Both the position numbers and the translations under genes were made by a program. Under the pieces are notes generated by a model, which saw nothing but the letters and a program-made list of their open reading frames with translations, did no database searches and had not been told where the DNA came from. Below, piece by piece: positions 48,434-57,413 of a DNA stretch of 64,000 nucleotides (within the stretch, counting starts at the first letter, position 1; each line of letters starts with the position of its first letter). Location of the stretch: positions 355,200 to 419,199 of the forward strand of contig VDMD01000028.1 of the NCBI GenBank assembly GCA_007026445.1. Direction: 5' to 3'. The stretch comes from Schizophyllum amplum (Eukaryota > Basidiomycota > Agaricomycetes > Agaricales > Schizophyllaceae).

Positions 48434-50115
48434 GGAAGAAATCGAAGAGCCTTGTCGTTTCGTGAGTCACTGTTTCTGAGACGATTCAACCGTGGGAACG
48501 GCGGTCGGTATTCCCCGAGACGGTAAGGTGGAGGAGGATGTTGAGTGTCACGTCGGAGGTGAGGTAACCGGAGGCCCATTGAACAAGGCAGGTATCCTCC
48601 ATGTATTTCTATCCATTGGCTTGCATTATGACTTGCTGTATCTTGAAGATGGACTTTTATGAACTCAGACGCTGCACGTGCTTAAGGTTCGGTTTTGTTT
48701 ACCTGTATTTGTCTGTCGTTCGAATACGGCTTGAGCCTTGGCATCAGTGAACTGCCAGAGCGCGCGATGCCAAATGAATTGACAACAACTGTACTTATGT
48801 ATACAAGTATCTACCCCTCTCTTTCCTTCAATCTTGTGGAGTAGAGGCGAGATAGCATATGTAGTTATGATCTTTGTGCTGACCAAAGCTTTTCGACAGA
48901 CGGCCAGACTGCGATACTACCTGCGATTGACCTGCGACCCGGCGTGGGCCCGTCAGACTCCGACAGACTGGTATCTAGCGGTACCAGTGCGCATATCTGT
49001 CGATGTCATTGAGGATTGAATGCAGCGCTCGTTGATACTTGGGGCCAGCTTGGGGCGATTCAGTCGGCCTTCCAATTCCTAAGACGCGATTGGCCAATGC
49101 CCACCCACGGGTACCAATGTGACCAAGACGTCGAGACCAGCCTAACGCAGGCCTAACGGGGAGTAAGTAGTCGCGTATTGGAAGATGACTGCTTGTTAGA
49201 TGCCCCCACAGCCCCCGGTACCACACACGATAGCAGTCAGACCGAGCGCTACACAATATGTCGAGATAAAATGCTGGAGCGTCTCCGACGGTCCCGCATC
49301 GAGCAATGGACGATGAAGATCAGGTGACGGTTCCGAAGGGCGATGGCTGCGCCGCCGCGTGGGGAGTCAGAGGGCTGGAAGAAGAGCCGACGGCGGGACA
49401 GCCGGGGAACAGCGCACGCACATCAAGATCCGGGGGGTGAATGAGCGGCGCGGCGAGAGCATGTCCAGCACTGGCGAGGACGCAGCCTGAGGCATGGCTG
49501 GGGCGAAGGTCCGTTGCGGCAGTGAGGTCATTCGGCGAGACCAGCGAGCGGCCGGACGGCGGAGGAGCGCTATGTTGACTATTCTTGGACGAATGGGGAT
49601 GGCGCCAAGCCGTAGCATCGTGTCAACATGAGAAGGCATCACGCGGCTGCGGGACCGCGCGCACGGCAAAAACAGAATCGGCCTTTGCGAGCAGGGAAAA
49701 AAGCTGGCAAACAAAGAGATGAAAGGCATCCGAGGGGTGTTTCTGACATTTCTCTCAGAGTCCGAAAAGAAAGCAGGGCGGTTGAACGCTGAGCGGCTGA
49801 GCGAAACGTGTATACCAGGCGGCGCAGTGCCTGGAGGTGTTGGCATGAGTCAAGCGGGCCGGCGTGACGGTTGACTGGTGCGCACGGACGTCACGGCGTT
49901 CTGTCACGCACGGAGTCAGCGAAGTGGCCGGTCTTTTATTCGACTGCTCGCATCCACCGTCGCCGTCGCCGCTCGCAAAGCCAAACAGCCGCCCAGCACC
50001 TCTCCTCCTCCCCTCATCATCATCACAAACAGCGAGCAGAGTCTCCGACAGACACTGCCCCTTGGACTGACCAGGTCACTCGACTTGGCCGTCCGCTAAA
50101 CGCACATCTCCCAAG
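48434..50115. other. Long intergenic region
   Basis: About 1.7 kb upstream of FOL3 and of the cyclin. Includes copy B of a dispersed repeat. A 160-codon minus-strand frame (49367-49846) has no recognised similarity. The 49880-50115 part is pyrimidine-rich and is likely the cyclin 5' UTR. Confidence 0.5.
48597..48723 (-). repeat. Dispersed repeat, copy B
   Basis: Inverted relative to copy A at 42369-42495. The alignment by eye is continuous over about 120 bp with a few short indels. Confidence 0.75.
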
Positions 50116-50265
50116 ATGTGCTTCATCAAGCGCTTCAAGATTGCTCATTACCAGCCCTCCCCGATTACTGTCTCCCGCCGCCTCTCCATGTCCCGCGCCG
50201 CCTCAGTCTCGTCCGAATCTGTCTCTATCTCCTCCAAGCCCGATGGCGCCAACGTTCTCAACTGA
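50116..50265 (+). promoter_or_regulatory. 49-codon upstream ORF in the cyclin leader
   Basis: Complete ORF starting MCFIKRFKIAHYQPSPITVS and ending in TGA, 61 bp before the cyclin start. It could repress or condition translation of the main ORF. Its balanced, non-random composition (basic start, then Ser-rich) is suggestive, but translation is unproven. It might also be a separate small protein. Confidence 0.5.
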
Positions 50266-50326
50266 ATCTTAAGCACTTCCCCATAATCGCATACCACGAC
50301 CCCGACCACAACTCTGTATCGACCAT

Positions 50327-52773
50327 ATGCACTCCACTCTCCAGATGCTGGCCCACCGTGCGCCGGCGACCCGCAAGGGCCGCTGGCAGCCATATGCCCA
50401 AGCCTCCTCCACTCCTCTCACAATCTCCGCTCTTGCTCGTTCTCCATCGCACTCAAGCTCCCATACCCCCCATTGCTCTGTAGCACCAGCACCACCACTC
50501 GCCACTCCATCCGAGAGCACCAGACCCGCGCCCCCGCGCGAAGCACCCACTCCGTCATGCGGCGCCAAATCATCTCAGAAGGATCCGGCCAGAGCCAAAC
50601 ACGCTCTCAGCCTCATGGGTGCGTCACTTCCTACACATGCGTTCGCAACAACTAAATTCTGCCACCAAAGAACAAACTGTTCACACCCTCTGCGAGATAT
50701 GGCAACCGCAAGACATCCCCGTTATCTTCGCCAATCCTATGGCGGCCCAAGCCACCAACAACGAATCCCCCCTCATCGCGGCCCTACCCCCGCACATCAA
50801 CTTTGCAAACACCCAGCTCCCCTCCCCTGTCACCCCCAACACCCAGTTCGTCAACAGCCCGAACATCTCCACGTGCCAAACTCGCGCCAAGGCAGAAACC
50901 GACCCGCGCGCCAACCTCGTCCCCATCCGCGGCTTCGTCACCGAAGTCCTCCGTCGCTCACGCACGTCGGGCAACGTCCTTCAGACCGCACTGTGCTATC
51001 TGGGCGCCATACGCTCGCACGTCGCAGAATTGGCGCGCAAGGAGCGCGAAGGCGAGGGTGTCAGAGGCGAACCGGAGTCGGGTGACCGTATCACTCAAGG
51101 GACGCCAGCCGAGATTGCGGAGTCTATCGCTCTCGCGCTTGCGTCCGGCGGTCTACCCCCCTACGACGACATCTGTCGCACACATACCTCTGCTAGTGAG
51201 GATGATCCCACTGGCAGTGGCACTATCCGCATCGTGGACGACGCCGACCTACGCTCTACTGCCTCCGAGCCTGTCGTGTCCGAGCAGCACCCCATGAAGC
51301 CCGCGCGCAAGACCAGCGCGCCACTCGACCCACTCGCTGCCGACCTTCCGTCGCCTCTCCTCTGCCCGCGTCGCGCGTTCCTCGCCGCGCTCATCCTTGC
51401 CACAAAGTTCACGTTGGACAAGTGCTACTCGAATCGCGCCTGGGCGAAGATCTCGGGCCTGCACCCACGCGAAATCGGCCGCTGCGAGCGCGCCCTCGGA
51501 GATGCCCTGCAGTGGCGCCTCTGGGTTGGCAAGGAGCTTGTACTCGATGCCGCTGCACCCCCGCCGGTCAAGACGCTCACGCGTTGCCAAAGCGAGACCT
51601 CGCTCGGCGCGGGCGCGCCGGGCAAGGCTGCCTTCCTCGTGTCTAGCGACGCGCCGGCGGTGCCGGGTGCTCTGAAACGCTCTGGCGGCCTCCGCAAGGC
51701 GGCGACGTTGCCCGCGCAGGCTTTCGCGGTTGCGATGCCCGCCCCTGCGCCGCCAATGCCCTCGACCGCGCCGCTTGGATACATGTCGTCGTTCCCTCCC
51801 TCGGATGCGCAGCCGCCGTTTGGCGCAGCGGTGCACGGTGGGTGGATGGAGCAGCAGGTAAAAAAGTCGTCCCGCGTTGTGTTCGTCCGCTGAGCGTTTG
51901 CAGCAGTTCGCGATGCCGAAAGAGAGTATCACCGCCTTCGAGGCGCCGGTGCCGCCGTACGGCGCGCCGGAGAGCTTCGTCGAAGCGAGCCCGACGCCGT
52001 CGACGCCGGGCCTCACGTACTCTCCGTCCATGTCCTCGTCGTCGTCGAGTGGCGACCGGACGGTACAGGTGTCCATGCTCTCCGAATTCGAGTCGGCCAA
52101 CGGGAGCTCGGCGGTCCCCACGAGTGCATTCACATTCTCTGCGCACTGCACCATGCCCTGGCCGGCCGAGACGGGCGGCCAGGGGATGTCTGCGCTCTGC
52201 AATGCGAAGGCGCGTCTGGCTGGCAGCGGACCTGTCGCGCCCGTGCACCTCAACGGAGGCGTAGACCCGCCGTTCGGATGCGCAGTGAACTACAACGGCG
52301 GCGTTAGCGACAAGATCGCGGCTCTACACCGGCAGTCTGTCGCTAATCTGCAGATGCTGCAGTATTCGAACAACGAGGCGTTCAGCAACATTGGCTCGTA
52401 CAGTAACCCCGAGCCGTACAACAACCTAAAGCCATACAGCAGCATCGAGTCGTACAACAGCCTTGAATCATACAACAGCCTCGAATCGCACAACGGCCTC
52501 GAGCTTGCCTTCGATATGCCGGACGGTGTGCCGAGTGGCAGAGTCGACGTCGACGTCGAGATGCTCGGGTGCGGGGAGAAGGCCGCGTACGTGGAGAAGG
52601 CCGCGTACGTGGAGAAGGCCGCGTACGTGGAGAAGGCCGCGTACGTGGAGAAGGCCGCGTACGGGGAGAAAGCTGCGTACGCAGACGATGCGATGTTTGG
52701 GAACAAGGTGGCTCAGCTGGGCTTCGTGCCGCGGTCGGGTTTCGACGTGGCCGCAGGACAAGGCGAAGGATAG
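50327..52773 (+). CDS. Pho85-type (PCL) cyclin with repetitive C-terminus
   Basis: Regulatory subunit for a Pho85/CDK5-like kinase. The cyclin box spans PIRGFVTEVLRRSRTSGNVL, LQTALCYLGAIRSHVAEL, then after a disordered insert CPRRAFLAALILATKFTLDK, CYSNRAWAKISGLHPREIGR and CERALGDALQWRLWVGKEL. This is the hallmark of PCL cyclins. Exons: 50327-50620, about 50673-51858, and about 51904-52773, all joined in frame. The N-terminal ~95 residues are Ser/Pro-rich. The C-terminal third is low-complexity, with NS-rich YNSLES-like repeats and a six-copy EKAAYV repeat. The start at 50327 is the first Met of this frame, 61 bp after an upstream ORF. Which metabolic signal it serves is unknown. Confidence 0.82.
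52576..52683. repeat. 18-bp coding minisatellite (EKAAYV hexapeptide)
   Basis: Six units of gagaaggccgcgtacgtg, the first four identical. In frame within the cyclin gene; encodes EKAAYV hexapeptides. Confidence 0.95.
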
Positions 52774-52833
52774 CCCGCGGGGCGGGGAAGAGCGATGGGC
52801 CGTCGGGCGTCGCGATCGTACACCGTTGTCACT

Positions 52834-52941
52834 GGGAGCGTGCACCTCGTCGGGAGCGTGCGCCTCGTCGGGTTCGTGCACCTCCTCCGGAGCGTGCACC
52901 TCGTCGGGAGCATGCCTCTCGTCGGGAGCGTGCACCTCGCA
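52834..52941. repeat. 18-bp minisatellite in the cyclin 3' flank
   Basis: Six imperfect units of gggagcgtgcacctcgtc, starting about 60 bp after the cyclin stop codon. Unrelated in sequence to the coding repeat upstream, but with the same period. Confidence 0.85.
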
Positions 52942-53170
52942 CGGGTCGCGCGCCGTCCTGGTCTCTCGTGTGGCGCTCTTATGTATTTGTACAAACATGG
53001 ATGTTCTCGTCTCGGTTTTTTCTTCTCCTCTCTTCTTCTCTCTCTCCTCTACTACTACTATGTCTATTGTCACGATCTCATTGCTTCTTCCTAGCTAACG
53101 CTTCGTCTGCTGCGTGTTGCGTATTGCGTCGCTCGCGTGTGTCACTTCGTTCGTGGGTGTTGCTTCGTTC

Positions 53171-53807
53171 TAGGGCTGAGCACCGTGGCCGTGGGTTACC
53201 GTGACACGGGCGGACGGACGGCTACCGTGTCCGTACCGTCAAGACCTCGAGCCCGATGGTCGACGACACGGTGACGGTCACGGAAATCGCCGTGTGATGC
53301 CGTGGATCCACGGCCGTCACGGCCGTGCCACGGACCCACGGCTTGTATAGCAGTTCGACCTTCCGTCTGCTGTGTGGGAGGCAACGTAGCATCCCAGATG
53401 AGTCCCAAATATGTCTACACATACAGTGCAGTGTTCAGCTTCGTTGTGTGCTTCTGCTTGGTCGCCCCGAACAGTCGACCGCATGCTGCACGTGGTCAAG
53501 CTCACGTGCAGTGTTCGTGCGCGACGCTTGCATTGTGCAAAAGGCCTTCGCACTGCTATTCCGACGCACTATACACTTCACAGTTATGATATGCGCATAG
53601 ATCGGACAACAGAGAATGCCTGCTGTGTCCCAGCCTCCGCAAGCTGCCGTGGCACCGTCCGTGACCGTCGACGGCCGTGTCCGTGGCCGTGTCGTGCCGT
53701 GTCCACCCCCGGGAGGTGGTCACACGGGCCGTGAGCCCACGGTCCGTCGCCGTGAGTTGCCGTGGCCGTGTGTACCGTGGCCGTGGCACGGACGGTGCTC
53801 AGCCCTA
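53171..53807. mobile_element. Non-autonomous hAT-like element (MITE), 637 bp
   Basis: Ends are inverted repeats starting TAGGGCTGAGCACCGT (at least 16 bp exact). They are flanked by a perfect 8-bp target-site duplication, cttcgttc, at 53163-53170 and 53808-53815. An 8-bp duplication with TAGGG/CAGGG-type tips is characteristic of hAT transposons. Both arms (about 53171-53343 and 53637-53807) are dense in CCGTG/CACGG motifs, like transposase subterminal binding sites. The core of about 290 bp has no transposase frame. Movement would need a transposase from elsewhere. Confidence 0.88.
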
Positions 53808-54241
53808 CTTCGTTCGCGGGTGTTGCTTCGTTCGCGGGTGTCAATGCGTCGTCGAGTGTCATCGTTCTGTATACATTGCGCGTGTGCAGATGGGACGGTG
53901 GTGTCCTATGCGACGCTACTGCCCTCTTGCGCGCGCGTCTATGCGGGGCTCGGTTGGTCTAGTGTATCTATGCCCGGTCTGCGTGTAACTATGCCCGGTC
54001 TCTGTGCTTCGTCTATGCGATACATCGTCATCAGGTTATGCCCTGGCACCGTGTTATGTACATGTACTCTGCCTTATGCTTGCAATAGATACTGCGCTGG
54101 AAGTCGTGGCCGTGGTTTCGGCTGTGGTTATATGAGGGGAAGTTGTGGAATACGCGTCGTCCGTCAACTACATAGGCAGCAACGTGTGAACATGGTGGCG
54201 ACTTTTTCTTGTCCCGCTGCTACCACTACAGCAAGTCCGTT

Positions 54242-54436
54242 TATCCATTCCCATTTCCTACATCGATTTCTGCTCATCTATTCTAGACGCATACCTGCAT
54301 CTGCGCGGGGAGGATTTAATATTCAGGGAGGAAAACCTAAATCCCAAGTGCCGCGTCTGTCTATCCATTCCCATTTCCTACGTCGATTTCTGCTGATCTG
54401 TTCTAGACGCCGTTTCTGCATCTGCGCGGGGAGGAT
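54242..54436. repeat. Direct duplication of a ~75-bp block, 120-bp period
   Basis: Copies at 54242-54316 and 54362-54436, both running from tatccattcccatttccta to gcgcggggaggatt, with about 90% identity by eye. The spacer between them also ends near a related CCTAAATCC motif. Confidence 0.85.
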
Positions 54437-54700
54437 TACCCTAAATCCTCGACCCAGGGCAGGACCTTTGAGTTGAAAGACACCTTCCTGAGACCTATTA
54501 TTTCTACTCTGTCTTTGCGCGAGGGCAGCTCGCGGTCTTCGCATGAACCAGACACAGACTCAACACCTAGAGTCGACGGACTCAACAGACAAATACATTT
54601 CGGTTTTGCATTAGTGGTTGTACAACAAATTGGTCGTTTAACTTCCCATCTACCTTCCATCGTCTATGGTTCAATAAGATAAGGAATGCGGTGTTTCACA

Positions 54701-54796
54701 GCTTGGTGCGTTCATGGCCACCTAGTCTGGTGCGTTCATGGCCACCTAGTCTGGTGCGTTGATCGCCTCACAGCCTGGTGCGTTGATCGCCGCCCA
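54701..54796. repeat. 24-bp minisatellite abutting the PGK stop codon
   Basis: Four units of about 24 bp (gtctggtgcgttcatggccaccta and variants), ending one base before the PGK stop triplet at 54798. Confidence 0.88.
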
Positions 54797-54797
54797 G

Positions 54798-56201
54798 TCA
54801 CTGCTTCTCCGAGAGCTCTGCAACACCTGGTAGCGTCTTGCCCTCGAGCAGCTCGAGCGACGCGCCTCCGCCGGTGGAGACGTGGCTGAGCTTGCTCTCC
54901 GCGCCGTATTTCGCGACGACGGTCGCCGTGTCGCCACCGCCGACGATGACGGTCGCGCCGTTGGCCGCCGCCTCGACGCAGGCCTCGAGCAGGCCCTTGG
55001 AGCCCTCGGCGAACGCGTCAAACTCGAAGACGCCTGGGGGGCCGTTCCAGAGGATCGTCTTCGCCTCGAGCACGGTCTTCTTGTACGCCTCCCGTGACTT
55101 GGGGCCGGCGTCGAGGCCCATCCAGCCGTCGGGGATGCCCTGCTCCTCGGTGGCGTAGCCGACCTTGGCGTCTTTTGCAAAGTTGTCGGCGGTGACGAAG
55201 TCGGTGGGGAAGGTGATCTTGATGTTCTTGGCCTTTGCCTTTTCGATGAGGGCGGCGACCTTTTGCGATCCGGGCTCGTCGAAGAGGGAGTTGCCGATCT
55301 GGGGGAGGGCGGATGAGTGCGAGGTTAGGTCAGATTGGGGCGAGTGCTTACGGCAACGTTCTCGAGGGTTTTTTGAAGGTGAAGGCCATGCCGCCGCCGA
55401 TGATGAGAGAGTCCACCTGGGGGTATGTGAGTGGGAGGCGTAAGTTGCGTGGCCCGTGGCATACCTTGTCGAGCATGTTCTCGATGAGCTGGATCTTGTC
55501 CGAGACCTTTGCGCCGCCAAGGATGGCGAGGAAGGGGCGCTCGGGGTGCTCAAGTGCCTTGGCAAAGTACTCGAGCTCCTTCTTGACGAGGAAGCCAGAG
55601 GCGCGCTGGGGCAGCTTGACGCCGACCATAGAGGAGTGTGCGCGGTGGGCGGTACCGAACGCGTCGTTCACGTACACGTCACCGAGCTTGGTGAGGCCCT
55701 CGCGGAAGGCAGTGACTGCCGCGGGGTCGGCCTTGGTCTTTGAGCCGTCCTTGTTCTTGACGGAGCCCTCCTCCTCGATGTGGAAGCGGAGGTTCTCGAG
55801 AAGGATGACGGATCCCTCGGGTGCACTAGAGACGGCGGACTCGACCTCTGCGCCAACGCAGTCGGGGGCAAAGATGACGGGCTTGGAGAGCTGCTTCTCG
55901 AGCTCTGCGGCGACAGGCTTGAGCGAGTACTTTTCGATCACCTTGCCATCGGGGCGGCCGAGATGAGACATGAGAATGACCTTGGAGGCGCCTGATGGGT
56001 GTCAGTCGGAGTGCGGTGTGCGATGGGTAGGGGGGCTTTACCATTGTCGATGGCGTACTTGATGGAGGGGAGGGCAGCGACGATGCGTGCTGGGTTTGTG
56101 ATCTTGCCGTCCTGGATGGGGACGTTGAAGTCGACGCGGATCAGGACGCGCTTGCCCTTCAGGTCGAGATCAGTGATGGCGAGCTTGTTGGAGAGCGACA
56201 T
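54798..56201 (-). CDS. PGK1: Phosphoglycerate kinase
   Basis: Glycolytic enzyme converting 1,3-bisphosphoglycerate and ADP to 3-phosphoglycerate and ATP. About 417 residues, normal length. Start [20 protein letters not shown]; substrate-binding [19 protein letters not shown] and SHLGRPDGK; then [37 protein letters not shown], and C-terminal nucleotide loops [13 protein letters not shown] and [14 protein letters not shown]. The [19 protein letters not shown] ending is canonical. Four exons. Frame break: the exon carrying MAFTFKK reads into PSRTLP and a stop, where TLENVAIGNSL is expected. One extra A in the A6 run at 55369-55374 would restore it and place gtaagc exactly at the donor. The gene is essential, so I judge this an assembly deletion. 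Confidence 0.95.
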
Positions 56202-56363
56202 GGTGGTCAGTTGGTGAACGAACGAACGACGACGACGCGCGCGCTTTATACCCAAAGCGGAGGTGTGACGTCGGAGCCGAGGCCGGCCGATGGCGGGCGA
56301 TTGGCGCGTGATGGTGACCGACCGCGCCTCGTCGTCGACCGTCGCCGCCAAGTCTTGACCGCG
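56202..56363. promoter_or_regulatory. Shared divergent promoter, PGK1 / RGG protein
   Basis: 162 bp between start codons. Includes gctttatacccaaa, a possible TATA-like element (tataaa on the minus strand, towards PGK) at about 56246-56251. Confidence 0.6.
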
Positions 56364-57239
56364 ATGGCAGAACAACAGGACTCTTCAAACTCGCTCGGCC
56401 TCGACTTTCAGACTCCAACACCGCCCCCAGAGTCCAAGCCAGACGCGGACACGAACGCGGATGCTGGCGATAAACCACAGACCAAGAAGGAGCGCACACA
56501 GCCGTATGTGAACCACGAGCGCGTCAAGACAGGTGGCGCCCAGCGAGTGCGTGACACGCGGCACGTCCTCCGCTCATTTCTCATCTCGAACAGGACAAGC
56601 CCACGGATGAGGCGCTGGCCGAGAAGATGGCACGCATCCGCGAGCAGAACGAAAAGATCAAGCAGCGGAGGGCGGTGAGGCACGCGCCAGCGGCCCGTCC
56701 CCGTCGTTGCTCACCCCACATAGGACGTGCAAGCGGATGAGGCCGCGTTCAAAAAGACCCAAGACGCAGAGCAGCAACAGCGCGCGCGCATCAGGAAGGT
56801 GCAGGAGAATGTTGATCGTGCGTTTGTCCTGTCTTCAAGTTGATTGGGGCTGACGATCGACGTATCAGGCTCACGAGAAGCAAACGCACAGCGCAAGATG
56901 GCGAAAGTGCAGAATCGCGAATGGGATGCGGAAAAGCCAGGCAAGGGACGCGGTGCTCCTCCGCCAGCGAGGGATCCACCGCCCCATCGGCCTACCGAAG
57001 GCAGCCCAGCACAGGAAACCCCAGGCTCGCCACCGCTTGCAGAGGGCGCCGAAGGCGAGCCAGGCGCTGACGACAGGTGGGAACGCGGTGGTGGACGTGG
57101 AGGGAGGGGGCGTGGCACCGGTGGACGGGGAGGAAGAGGTAGGGGTGGCAGAGGCGGCCGTGGTGGTGGGCCGTCAAATACCAAGTCACCAGAGACAACG
57201 CCCTCATCGCCTGCCCCTGCCCCGGCTGCAGAGTCATAG
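56364..57239 (+). CDS. Small RGG-rich protein with coiled coil
   Basis: Putative RNA-binding protein of about 215 residues in four or five exons. The N-terminus [20 protein letters not shown] is disordered, followed by a basic motif around [16 protein letters not shown]. The central helix is [70 protein letters not shown]. The C-terminal ~60 residues are RGG/GRG repeats ([20 protein letters not shown]). The arrangement recalls the CCDC9-type proteins of animals, but this is only a resemblance. Ends APAPAAES. Confidence 0.75.
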
Positions 57240-57413
57240 CAATACCTTGGGGGTGTGTGTATGTGTGTACTAATCGCGGCGTGTGTCTGCCGGATATCTC
57301 TGTACGGATGGAAATAATGTCTGCCACCTCCCCATAACAATAACTTCCAGAAAAGGAAGGCCTTGAGTTGAATCCGCATTTGAAATCCATCGAGCGTCTT
57401 TTTCATTGCAACC

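Larger units (their letters stand above)
52774..54797. other. Repeat-rich intergenic region
   Basis: About 2 kb between the cyclin and PGK stops, holding minisatellites, a MITE and a duplicated block, each listed separately. ORFs here follow repeat structure and are not genes. Confidence 0.7.

Noticed and set aside
53584..54476. Overlapping ORFs of 90-290 codons in the MITE and its flank
   Set aside because: They follow the CCGTG-rich repeat composition and cross the element boundary; no domain.
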